The notes beneath the pieces are model-generated. The model worked only from the letters and a program-made list of their open reading frames with translations, made no database searches and was not told the DNA's origin. From an uncultured Romboutsia sp. (GTDB lineage Bacteria > Bacillota > Clostridia > Peptostreptococcales > Peptostreptococcaceae), in assembly GCA_937907205.1 (NCBI GenBank), contig CALESE010000061.1, positions 1-7,632 of the forward strand: a stretch of DNA of 7,632 nucleotides. The letters run 5' to 3'. Made by a program: the position numbers and the translations under genes. Numbering within the stretch: position 1 is the first letter of the stretch; every line of letters starts with the position of its first letter. Below are positions 1-6,606 of the stretch, one piece after another.

Positions 1-93
1 TAACAATAATCTTGAAGAATCTATTTACCAACTTTTTTAAGTTCGATTACTATATTGAAAAATTGTACATATCGTGAAAATTTACAAAAATAA

Positions 94-118
94 AAAGTAT
101 GGCTATTTGCCATACTTT
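94..118 (-). terminator. Intrinsic terminator of folC
   Basis: A perfect 10-bp inverted repeat (AAAGTATGGC at 94-103 against GCCATACTTT at 109-118) has a 5-nt loop. On the minus strand it is followed by a T-rich run (TTATTTTTG, complement of 93-85). It lies 34 nt past the folC stop codon, so it most likely ends the folC transcript. The stem is symmetric, but the plus-strand 3' side lacks a comparable T-run, which favours minus-strand use. Confidence 0.85.
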
Positions 119-151
119 ATTCATTCTAAAAAATATACTCTAGAGGATATT

Positions 152-1447
152 TTATTTATTCTTCATTAAGCTTCTTATATGACCTATCATATATAAAGAT
201 CCTGCACTTATTATAATGTCATCTTTTTTTGCATTTTCTAATACATAATTTAAAGCTTCATCTATATTATTTTTATCTATTACATTATCTATATACTTTA
301 CTACTTTTTCTTTTAACTTACTTGAATTAATAGCCCTTGGACTATCAGGCGTAGTAGTTATTACCTTATTGAATTTAGGTATTAATACATCTAATACACT
401 ATCTATATCTTTATCCTCTAAAATTCCTATTAATAACGTTAAGTTTTTTTCTTTGAAGTTTTTATCTATAGCTTTTGCTAATGATATTGCTCCATCCTCA
501 TTATGAGCTCCATCTATTATAAATACTGGATTTTCACTTATTTTTTCTATTCTTCCTGGCCATTTAGCATTTATAAGACCTTTTCTTATAGATTTATCAT
601 CAATTTTTAATGCTTTATTATTTTCTAAATACTTTATCACACTTAGTGCTAACATAGAATTATTAATTTGATGCTCTCCTATTAATTTGATTTCTAAATC
701 TTCGTATTTTTGATTAAGAATAGTTGCATCATATACTTGAGAATATATATCTGACTTTTTTATATTTATATCATCAAATTTTACTTCTATATATTTCGCA
801 TTTTTATCATAGCATATTTGTTTTATTACATTTTTAGCTACTTCGCTTTGATCATAAACAATGGCTACACCATCTTGTTTTATTATTCCACCTTTTTCAT
901 AAGCTATTTTAGATATAGTATCTCCTAAAATATTTACATGGTCTAAACTTATAGACCCTATTACACTTACTTGTGAGTTTTTAATAATATTTGTTGCATC
1001 ATATCTTCCACCAAGACCTACTTCTAAAGCTACATAATCTACTTTTTGCTCATAATAATAGTAAAATGCCATTGTAGTAACTATTTCAAACTCAGTTGGA
1101 TATGAGTAACCTTCATTGACCATTTGTTCTATTTTTTCTTTTATTAAAGTAACTATTCTAGATACATCTTCTTCAGGTATATTCTCTCCATTTATCCTTA
1201 TCCTTTCAGTAAATGTTTCTAAAAATGGAGATGTATAAAGACCAACTTTATAACCTGCTTCTTTTAAAATACTTGTTATAAATGAACAAGTTGATCCTTT
1301 TCCATTTGTTCCTGCAACATGTATTATTTTTAATCCATCTTGTGGATTTCCCAATAGTTCTAAAAGCTTAGACATATTATCTAAGCCTAGCCTAATTCCA
1401 AACTTATGAGTTTCTTCTATGTATTTTAATGCTTTTTTATAATTCAC
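152..1447 (-). CDS. folC: Bifunctional folylpolyglutamate synthase/dihydrofolate synthase
   Basis: FolC is a cytosolic ATP-dependent ligase of the Mur-ligase superfamily. It adds glutamate to folates and in many bacteria also joins glutamate to dihydropteroate to give dihydrofolate. The 431 residues match the usual family length. Visible family marks are the P-loop HVAGTNGKGST (43-53), the TSPFLETFTERI loop (72-83), EVGLGGRYDATN (142-153), SLDHVNILGDT (167-177), YEKGGIIK with the lysine expected to be carbamylated (183-190), GEHQINN (257-263), WPGRIE (296-301) and DGAHN (312-316) opening the C-terminal domain. The start is GTG: the overlapping ATG two bases upstream is followed at once by TGA, and MNYKKAL is a normal FolC N-terminus. 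A TATAAT sequence (1488-1493) could serve as a local -10, but no good -35 is seen, so transcription may also come from the PH-domain gene upstream. Whether both activities are present cannot be told from the sequence. Confidence 0.95.
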   Translation of the reverse strand: MNYKKALKYIEETHKFGIRLGLDNMSKLLELLGNPQDGLKIIHVAGTNGKGSTCSFITSILKEAGYKVGLYTSPFLETFTERIRINGENIPEEDVSRIVTLIKEKIEQMVNEGYSYPTEFEIVTTMAFYYYYEQKVDYVALEVGLGGRYDATNIIKNSQVSVIGSISLDHVNILGDTISKIAYEKGGIIKQDGVAIVYDQSEVAKNVIKQICYDKNAKYIEVKFDDINIKKSDIYSQVYDATILNQKYEDLEIKLIGEHQINNSMLALSVIKYLENNKALKIDDKSIRKGLINAKWPGRIEKISENPVFIIDGAHNEDGAISLAKAIDKNFKEKNLTLLIGILEDKDIDSVLDVLIPKFNKVITTTPDSPRAINSSKLKEKVVKYIDNVIDKNNIDEALNYVLENAKKDDIIISAGSLYMIGHIRSLMKNK

Positions 1448-1454
1448 ATTTATT

Positions 1455-1463
1455 AACCTCCTT
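1455..1463 (-). promoter_or_regulatory. folC ribosome binding site (decides GTG start)
   Basis: AAGGAGGTT reads on the minus strand, with 9 nt between the last G of AGGAGG (1457) and the GTG codon at 1445-1447. The alternative ATG at 1447-1449 would give an immediate stop (ATGTGA), so this site supports GTG as the true start. Confidence 0.85.
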
Positions 1464-1496
1464 ATTATTGTATTAATTTATCTATTTATTATATTT

Positions 1497-1524
1497 AAAG
1501 CCACTCAAACTTTTGAGTGACTTT
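1497..1524 (-). terminator. Hairpin after the PH-domain gene, probable weak terminator
   Basis: An 11-bp hairpin pairs 1497-1507 with 1514-1524. One position (1501/1520) is C against A on the plus strand but G-U on the minus-strand RNA, so it folds better on the minus strand. It begins 4 nt after the stop codon at 1529-1531. The T-run is short (CTTTAAATAT), so termination may be partial, leaving some read-through into folC 50 nt downstream. Confidence 0.5.
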
Positions 1525-1528
1525 ATTG

Positions 1529-2152
1529 TTAATTATTTATATATTTTTCAAATACATATCCAAAATCTTTGTTGTTATATGTATTTCTTATATCTTTAAG
1601 CCAATTAAAGTTAAAATTTGTTATTTCATCTACTATATTAGCTATGTTACCCTCTATACGTGACTTGGAGATAGCTTCATTAGCCATATTTAAACTATTT
1701 ATACCATCTTCAACAATTCTATAATTTTTGCTTTGTATTCTACTTATCTCAAACAATGCTTTGTATAGGTCTTTCAGTTGTTCTAGTTGTCTTTTATCAA
1801 CATCTATACTAAATGATGTATTATCAAAACTAAATTTTATCTCTACATCTAAATCAACTGTACCAGCAGTTTCTAAAGTTACTGAATGAACCTTCTCAGA
1901 GTAAAATTCATGTCTTTTTACTACTTTCTTTTTACTAACTGCACTTGCTCCATCGACATGAAGTAATGCCCTATTTGTAAATACATACTCGTCTGATTTT
2001 GATTTTATAACAAAATAGATCTTTTCTCCATCTTCGTTCATTATATAATCATCACCATCAACTTTATCAAAATCTTGTTGTGATATTATTTTTCCTATAT
2101 CCGATAATCCTAATGTATCTGCTGCCATTTTCCCAAATATATTTCCTGCCAT
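1529..2152 (-). CDS. YvbH-like bacterial PH-domain protein
   Basis: This 207-residue soluble protein resembles Bacillus subtilis YvbH: an N-terminal bacterial pleckstrin-homology domain (bPH_1 type) followed by a C-terminal helical YvbH-like oligomerisation region. Characteristic stretches are AADTLGLSDIGKII (10-23), GEKIYFVIKSKSDEYVFTN (about 42-60), a DGASAVSKKKVVKR segment and ETAGTVDLDVEIKF, then SIDVDKRQLEQLKDLYKAL. The region after about residue 130 is predicted helical and ends in NN-rich sequence. There is no signal peptide or membrane segment. The function of the family is not established; it is not a known enzyme, and a scaffold or oligomeric role is only inference. The start is set by AGGAGG at 2158-2163, 5 nt before the ATG. 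Its own promoter and the terminators on both sides suggest it is largely transcribed alone, despite lying between valS and folC. Confidence 0.85.
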   Translation of the reverse strand: MAGNIFGKMAADTLGLSDIGKIISQQDFDKVDGDDYIMNEDGEKIYFVIKSKSDEYVFTNRALLHVDGASAVSKKKVVKRHEFYSEKVHSVTLETAGTVDLDVEIKFSFDNTSFSIDVDKRQLEQLKDLYKALFEISRIQSKNYRIVEDGINSLNMANEAISKSRIEGNIANIVDEITNFNFNWLKDIRNTYNNKDFGYVFEKYINN

Positions 2153-2170
2153 GATAACCTCCTAATAACT

Positions 2171-2197
2171 TATAATATATGTATAACATATATTATA
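2171..2197 (-). repeat. 11-bp palindrome overlapping the PH-gene promoter
   Basis: Perfect inverted repeat: TATAATATATG (2171-2181) and CATATATTATA (2187-2197) around a 5-nt centre. Its right arm contains the -10 box of the PH-domain gene, and the centre falls near the expected transcription start. It could be an operator or a 5' UTR hairpin, but all-A/T palindromes also arise by chance in DNA this AT-rich. Confidence 0.5.
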
Positions 2198-2200
2198 GCA
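2192..2200 (-). promoter_or_regulatory. Extended -10 promoter of the PH-domain gene
   Basis: The minus strand reads TGCTATAAT, a TG-n extended -10 with a perfect TATAAT (2192-2197), 40 nt upstream of the ATG. No good TTGACA is found at 16-18 nt, which fits an extended -10 promoter. The gene follows the valS terminator, so it needs its own promoter. Confidence 0.6.
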
Positions 2201-2285
2201 TTTTGATACAGATATTATATAATATTTAATTTATTTTAATCTTTATTAAGATATATTATTTAATTTTGAATTATAAATCTACTAT

Positions 2286-2335
2286 AAAAAATTACCTATT
2301 ATAAAGTACAATAAGTAAAATATAATAGGTAATTT
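2286..2335 (-). terminator. Intrinsic terminator of valS
   Basis: A perfect 15-bp stem pairs 2289-2303 with 2321-2335 across a 17-nt loop. The 3' arm runs into six Ts on the minus strand (2286-2291). It lies 17 nt after the valS stop codon. The long loop is unusual, but stem length and T-run are convincing. Confidence 0.85.
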
Positions 2336-2352
2336 ATATAAATATATTTTTA

Positions 2353-5016
2353 TTAATTCATTTTAGATTCTATATTAGCTATTCTTTCAAGAACTGATTT
2401 CATCATTTCTTCAAATTTTTCTTTCTTAGCTTCTTCTTCTTTTATTAACTTTTCAGGAGCTTTAGCCAAGAATCCTTGGTTCGAAAGTTTTCCATTAACT
2501 CTCTTAATTTCGCCTTCTAATTTAGCTTTTTCTTTGTTTAATCTATCTAATTCTTTAGTAAAATCAACTAATTCATCAAGTGGTATAAATATCTTAACAC
2601 CATCTATAACAATACTTACAGCATCCTCTGGTATATTAGTTTCATCTTCAACTATTTCAGCAACTGATGCAGATGCTAATGTTACAAAGTAATCCTTACC
2701 AGCTTCCATAGCTTCTTTCTTTTCAGAAGTTGGAACTATTATGACTTTAGCTTTCTTTGATGGTGGAACGTTCATTTCAGCTCTTACGTTTCTTATATTT
2801 CTTATACCATCCATAGTTAAGTTCATCATTTCTTCTTCTTTAGCCATGTTATCATCTTCATTATAGTGAGGCCAATTTGCTACTACTATACTTCCTTCTA
2901 CTGTTGGAAGGTGAGTATATATTTCTTCTGTTATAAATGGCATATATGGATGAAGAAGTTTTAATATTTTTTCTAATACATATGTTAATGTATATAAAGC
3001 AGTTTGTTTAGCTTTTGTATCATCAGAATATAATCTTGGTTTAACTATTTCTATATACCAGTCGCAGTACTCTGACCATGCAAAGTCATATATCTTTTGA
3101 GCAGCTATACCAAGATCAAACTTATCCATGTTTTCAGTAACTTCCTTAACAACATTGTTGACTCTTGATATTATCCACTTATCAGCTAAAGTCATATTTC
3201 CTTCTACTGATTCTCTAGTTACGCCTTTCATTATATCATCATCTATATTCATAAATACGAATCTTGATGCATTCCATAATTTATTAGCGAAGTTTCTTGC
3301 TGCTTCTACTCTTTCCATGTAGAATCTCATGTCATTTCCTGGGGAATTTCCAGTAGCTAACATGAATCTTAATGCATCCGCTCCATATTGGTCTATAACT
3401 TCTAATGGATCTATACCATTACCTAAAGATTTACTCATTTTTCTACCTTCAGAGTCTCTTACAAGTCCATGTATTAATACATGTTCAAATGGAGTTTCTC
3501 CCATACAGAACATTCCCGCAAATGCCATCCTAACTACCCAGAAGAATATTATATCGTATCCAGTAACAAGTACACTTGTTGGATAATAGTAATTTAATTC
3601 TTCTGTGTTGTTTGGCCATCCTAATGTTGAGAAAGGCCATAATGCAGAAGAGAACCATGTATCAAGTACATCTTCATCTTGCTTTAAGTTAGTATGTCCA
3701 CACTTACATTCTTTTGGCATTACCCTAGAAACTATCACTTCTCCACATTCTTGGCAGTAATAAGCTGGTATTTGATGTCCCCACCATAATTGTCTTGATA
3801 TGCACCAATCTCTTATATTTTCTAACCATTGTAAGTATGTTTTATCAAACTTTTCTGGAACAAACTTTAACTCTTGTTTTTTAAGTATATCTATAGCAGG
3901 TTTTGCTAATTCATCCATCTTAACAAACCATTGATCTGATAATCTAGGTTCAACAACTGTATGACATCTATAACAAGAACCTACATTATGATTGTGGTCT
4001 TTTATAGCAATTAAGTATCCAGCTTCATCTAAGTCAGCTATAAGTTGTTTTCTACACTCATATCTGTCCATGCCTTCATACTTACCTGCTAATTTATTCA
4101 TAGTTCCATCTTCGTTCATTACATTTATCTTTTCAAGATTATGTCTTTGTCCAACCTCAAAGTCATTAGGGTCATGAGCTGGAGTCATCTTAACTGCACC
4201 AGTTCCAAACTCCAAATCAACATAATCATCTGCAACTATTATTATTTCTCTATTTACTAAAGGTAATATAGCATGCTTACCAACTAAGTGAAGATATCTT
4301 TCATCCTCTGGATTTACAGCTATACCTGTATCTCCTAACATTGTTTCTGGTCTTGTTGTAGCTATTTCTAAGAACTCATCACTACCTACTATTGGGTATT
4401 TTATGTGATAGAATTTTCCATCATGCTCTTCATGTTCAACTTCTGCATCAGATAAAGTTGTTTTACAATCTGGACACCAGTTTATTATTCTGTTTCCTCT
4501 ATATATATGACCTTTTTCATAAAGTTTCACAAAGAACTCTGTAACAGCTTCGTTACATCCTTCATCCATTGTAAATCTTTCTCTATCCCAGTCACAAGAA
4601 TCTCCAAGTTGCTTCATTTGGTCTACTATCTTTCTACCAAATTCATTTCTCCAATCCATAGCTCTCTTTAAGAATTCTTCTCTTCCTAATTCGTACTTAG
4701 TTTTTCCTTCTTGTTCCTTTATTCTTTCAACAACCTTAACTTCTGTTGCTATAGATGCATGGTCAGTTCCTGGTTGCCATAAAGCTTCATAACCGTCCAT
4801 ACGCTTCCATCTTATAAGTATATCTTGTAATGTATGGTCAAGTGCATGTCCCATATGTAATTGCCCTGTTATATTAGGCGGCGGAAGCATTATTGTAAAT
4901 GGCTTTTTATTTGGGTTTGGCTTAGATTTAAATAATCCATCTTCTACCCATTTTGAATAAAGTCTTGATTCAAAATCCTTAGGATTATACGTTTTTGGTA
5001 AATTTGTATTTTCCAT
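2353..5016 (-). CDS. valS: Valyl-tRNA synthetase
   Basis: ValS is a class I aminoacyl-tRNA synthetase that charges tRNA-Val with valine in the cytosol and hydrolyses mischarged Thr-tRNA-Val. At 887 residues it has the normal bacterial length. Seen in order: PPPNITGQLHMGH (45-57, the HIGH signature), GTDHASIATE (83-92), the CP1 editing domain with TTRPETM (220-226) and GTGAVKMTPAHDPNDF (271-286), Cys pairs WCPDC, CYRC and YYCQEC...CKCG that may bind zinc, the KMSKS loop at 526-530, an anticodon-binding helical domain over roughly 600-750, and a C-terminal coiled coil (813-887) with the FLAKAPE motif, typical of ValRS. No key motif is missing. AAGGAGG at 5024-5030 lies 7 nt before the ATG. Expression is controlled by the T-box leader upstream, and a terminator follows the gene. 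Confidence 0.98.
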   Translation of the reverse strand: MENTNLPKTYNPKDFESRLYSKWVEDGLFKSKPNPNKKPFTIMLPPPNITGQLHMGHALDHTLQDILIRWKRMDGYEALWQPGTDHASIATEVKVVERIKEQEGKTKYELGREEFLKRAMDWRNEFGRKIVDQMKQLGDSCDWDRERFTMDEGCNEAVTEFFVKLYEKGHIYRGNRIINWCPDCKTTLSDAEVEHEEHDGKFYHIKYPIVGSDEFLEIATTRPETMLGDTGIAVNPEDERYLHLVGKHAILPLVNREIIIVADDYVDLEFGTGAVKMTPAHDPNDFEVGQRHNLEKINVMNEDGTMNKLAGKYEGMDRYECRKQLIADLDEAGYLIAIKDHNHNVGSCYRCHTVVEPRLSDQWFVKMDELAKPAIDILKKQELKFVPEKFDKTYLQWLENIRDWCISRQLWWGHQIPAYYCQECGEVIVSRVMPKECKCGHTNLKQDEDVLDTWFSSALWPFSTLGWPNNTEELNYYYPTSVLVTGYDIIFFWVVRMAFAGMFCMGETPFEHVLIHGLVRDSEGRKMSKSLGNGIDPLEVIDQYGADALRFMLATGNSPGNDMRFYMERVEAARNFANKLWNASRFVFMNIDDDIMKGVTRESVEGNMTLADKWIISRVNNVVKEVTENMDKFDLGIAAQKIYDFAWSEYCDWYIEIVKPRLYSDDTKAKQTALYTLTYVLEKILKLLHPYMPFITEEIYTHLPTVEGSIVVANWPHYNEDDNMAKEEEMMNLTMDGIRNIRNVRAEMNVPPSKKAKVIIVPTSEKKEAMEAGKDYFVTLASASVAEIVEDETNIPEDAVSIVIDGVKIFIPLDELVDFTKELDRLNKEKAKLEGEIKRVNGKLSNQGFLAKAPEKLIKEEEAKKEKFEEMMKSVLERIANIESKMN

Positions 5017-5063
5017 TAGATTACCTCCTTTTAATTATTATTAAATTTATTGTAATAAAAAAA

Positions 5064-5118
5064 TTCGCTTCGCTCATATCGCCAACGACTAAGTCCGTTG
5101 CTCAAGCTTAGCAGTTGG
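5064..5118 (-). repeat. Palindromic module, copy A, in the valS 5' UTR
   Basis: This segment shares a 24-base arm (5065-5088, 19 of 24 identical) and a 12-base arm TCCGTTGCTCAA (5094-5105, identical) with copy B inside the T-box leader. Its short hairpin pairs CAACGAC with GTCCGTTG, leaving one unpaired C in the second arm; copy B has a bulged base at the same place. An alternative fold pairs CCAACGACTAAG (5082-5093) with CTTAGCAGTTGG (5107-5118), 10 of 12 positions, and would exclude the first. The module is less AT-rich than its surroundings. I do not recognise a named repeat family. Confidence 0.6.
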
Positions 5119-5157
5119 AATTATAAATTATAAACAAACCATATAATTTATAATTCC
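5117..5157 (-). repeat. Perfect 16-bp inverted repeat between T-box terminator and valS
   Basis: GGAATTATAAATTATA (5117-5132) is the exact reverse complement of 5142-5157, with a 9-nt loop. It lies within the roughly 150 nt between the leader terminator and the valS ATG, so it would be the first hairpin transcribed after read-through. No T-run follows on the minus strand, so it is not an obvious second terminator. Confidence 0.75.
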
Positions 5158-5166
5158 TTAATATAT

Positions 5167-5205
5167 AAAAAGAGCCTTTCATCCTTAAATAAGGACGAAA
5201 AGCTC
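5167..5205 (-). terminator. T-box leader terminator
   Basis: The stem starts with GAGC (5202-5205) pairing GCTC (5172-5175) and continues inward for about 14 bp, with two G-U pairs on the minus-strand RNA. Five Ts follow (5167-5171). Its 5' arm begins at the last base of the T-box, so antiterminator and terminator compete directly. Confidence 0.9.
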
Positions 5206-5229
5206 GCGTTACCACCTTAATTCCAAAAA

Positions 5230-5292
5230 CTCGCTATGCTCGTTTCGACAACGATATTACTTCACATTTGTTTAGTAATATCCGTTGCTCAA
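5230..5292 (-). repeat. Palindromic module, copy B, inside the T-box leader
   Basis: The module lies between stem III and the T-box. Its outer parts match copy A (5231-5254 and 5281-5292). Inside, a 13-bp stem pairs 5249-5261 with 5274-5287 around a 12-nt loop, with one bulged base near the foot. Its left end (5228-5233, CGAGTT on the minus strand) is also the best partner for AACGCG of the T-box (5205-5210), with one A-G mismatch, so the module appears to supply part of the antiterminator. T-box leaders normally have only a short linker here. Confidence 0.65.
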
Positions 5293-5540
5293 ATTTCATT
5301 AAATATACAATAATAAATCGTATATCATAAAATAAACTTCATTATTCTAGCAGTTTATGGCTCTTGATAGAATTTAACGGTTCTACCCGTCTAAACTTAC
5401 TATTGGTTCAGTTTAGAAACTCCAAAGCTACCTTCTGTAAACCTATACTCAGAAAATCTTTCAGCCTATGAATTTTCTTCTCTTTTAGTAGTATTTACAT
5501 ACTCCTCTTTTTCACAGTTTTTATCTTAATTTATTTATTA

Positions 5541-5570
5541 ATTATATCTAATTATTATTATTATTGTCAA
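5541..5570 (-). promoter_or_regulatory. Promoter of the valS T-box leader
   Basis: Perfect consensus boxes are present on the minus strand: TTGACA (5565-5570) and TATAAT (5541-5546) with an 18-nt spacer. The start point would be near 5534, just ahead of stem I. Most of the spacer is a five-unit ATT repeat (5551-5565, plus-strand reading). This is the clearest sigma-A-type promoter in the window. Confidence 0.9.
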
Positions 5571-5632
5571 TTCTTTATAATAATATATATTAATTATAAT
5601 TTAAACTTCTTATGTATGTAATTTACTTTACA

Positions 5633-6445
5633 TTATAAATTTTTCTCCCAGAAGTTTCTAGGTTCAGTTTTTTCTGTTATTGGCATTATTGTATACCCTC
5701 TTTCCTTTAATACCTTTATCATTGGATCTAATGCATTTACAGTTTGTTCTTTTTCGTGCATTAATAATACCAAGTTCCGTTTATCCCTAGCATAGTATAG
5801 TACATTGCTCACAATATTATCAGTTGTAGCCCTCCAGTCTTGTGTATCTAAATTCCAATCCCAAATTATATATCCATTTTTATCTAATATTTCATGTGAT
5901 TCTTGAGGCATATATGGCTTACTTCCATATGGTAACCTTATTAGTTTAGATTCATAACCTGTTATATCATAGTATGTTCTATTACAAGTATTAAATTCAT
6001 CTAATGTAGCTTGTGGTGTTTTATACAACTTATTTATGTCATGAGTTACACTATGAAATCCAACACTATGTCCTTGTTCTACAACATCTATTACTTCTTT
6101 TTTATGATTTAGCATATTTCTTTCTATCATAAAAAATGTAGCCTTTACATCGTTTTCTTTTAAAATATTTAATATCTGATTTGTATATTTTGATGGTCCG
6201 TCATCAATGGTTATGTATGCTATTTTTTCTGGTATTGGTACTGGTCCTTTACTAATATATTCTAAAGACCCCTTGAGCATTTGTAATGGTGTGCTAGATT
6301 TTATTTTATTCAAAATTTCATCATTTTCACTATATGTATCTATGTATTTTTGATTATTATTTAATAAAATACTAAAACACGATACAGCTATTACTAAAAT
6401 TATAGCTATTATAGTAAAATTAGCTTTTCCTAAAATTTTTTTCAT
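5633..6445 (-). CDS. Membrane-anchored CE4 polysaccharide deacetylase
   Basis: A NodB-homology (carbohydrate esterase 4) protein of 270 residues, expected to remove acetyl groups from N-acetylated sugars of peptidoglycan or another envelope polysaccharide outside the membrane. The N-terminus MKKILGK plus a hydrophobic run (about 10-28) is a signal anchor; Cys23 lies in it, but the preceding residues are a poor lipobox. All CE4 motifs are present: TIDDGPS (79-85, with Ile where Phe is common), HSVTHD (131-136, metal-binding His pair), RLPYG (170-174), DWNLDTQDW (196-204) and LLMHE (227-231, catalytic His). Family knowledge links such enzymes to lysozyme resistance or spore-cortex modification; the substrate here is unknown. 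The ribosome site is moderate (AGGGAGA, 6455-6461, 9 nt before the ATG). The upstream gene ends in a strong terminator, so a promoter is expected in 6446-6572, but I found no convincing one. No clear terminator follows either. Confidence 0.92.
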   Translation of the reverse strand: MKKILGKANFTIIAIILVIAVSCFSILLNNNQKYIDTYSENDEILNKIKSSTPLQMLKGSLEYISKGPVPIPEKIAYITIDDGPSKYTNQILNILKENDVKATFFMIERNMLNHKKEVIDVVEQGHSVGFHSVTHDINKLYKTPQATLDEFNTCNRTYYDITGYESKLIRLPYGSKPYMPQESHEILDKNGYIIWDWNLDTQDWRATTDNIVSNVLYYARDKRNLVLLMHEKEQTVNALDPMIKVLKERGYTIMPITEKTEPRNFWEKNL

Positions 6446-6572
6446 CCTTTAAAATCTCCCTCTTTTAAGTTTTATAAATTAATATTATTTCCTTAATTTT
6501 TCTTAAGTAATATATCCTTAATAGAATTGATATGCATATATATAATTAAAAATTACTATTTACTAATAAAAT

Positions 6573-6606
6573 AAAAAAAGCACTATTTTAAAAAATAGTA
6601 CTTTTT
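6573..6606 (-). terminator. Intrinsic terminator overlapping the FUSC-gene stop codon
   Basis: The stem pairs 6575-6587 with 6594-6606, including one G-U pair on the minus-strand RNA (6581/6600), which indicates minus-strand use. Seven Ts follow (6573-6579). The 5' arm starts within the TAA stop codon at 6605-6607, so terminator and coding end overlap. Confidence 0.9.

Larger units (their letters stand above)
5167..5534 (-). promoter_or_regulatory. T-box riboswitch leader of valS (Val, GUA specifier)
   Basis: This tRNA-sensing leader terminates transcription when tRNA-Val is charged and allows read-through when uncharged tRNA-Val binds. Visible elements on the minus-strand RNA: stem I base AAACT (5516-5520) with AGTTT (5417-5421), and AAAG (5507-5510) with CTTT (5424-5427); the loop-E strands AGTA (5500-5503) and GAA; the specifier GUA at 5429-5431; stem II TCTAAACT/AGTTTAGA (5410-5417/5390-5397); the IIA/B pseudoknot, with ACGG/CCGT and loop GTAGAA (5381-5386) pairing TTCTAT (5367-5372); stem III ATAAACT/AGTTTAT (5352-5358/5332-5338); and the T-box AAGGTGGTAACGCG (5205-5218). 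The UGGU in the bulge complements an ACCA acceptor end, as expected for tRNA-Val. At about 368 nt it is long for this class because of an extra module at 5230-5292. GUA as specifier is inferred from its place after GAA and from the downstream gene. Confidence 0.93.

Noticed and set aside
1..93. Possible promoter or gene end at the left edge
   Set aside because: No paired -35/-10 with proper spacing and no coding frame or RNA gene could be supported; only a 5-bp AACTT/AAGTT inverted repeat was seen.
3128..3586. Open frames on the plus strand opposite valS (3128-3322 and 3329-3586), also 3992-4177
   Set aside because: They lie fully antisense to well-conserved valS motifs, have no ribosome site worth naming and show no recognisable domain.
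5575..5599. Nearly palindromic TTATAA...TTATAA block just upstream of the valS -35 box
   Set aside because: Made only of A and T with an asymmetric centre, and no T-run; expected by chance in such AT-rich DNA, and too weak to call a terminator for the deacetylase gene.
5616..5633. 6-bp hairpin ATGTAA/TTACAT at the end of the deacetylase gene as a terminator
   Set aside because: Short A/T-rich stem without a following T-run on the minus strand.
6365..6385. Cys23 of the deacetylase as a lipoprotein attachment site
   Set aside because: The residues before it (AVS) do not fit the lipobox well and the hydrophobic run continues past the Cys, which fits a signal anchor better.
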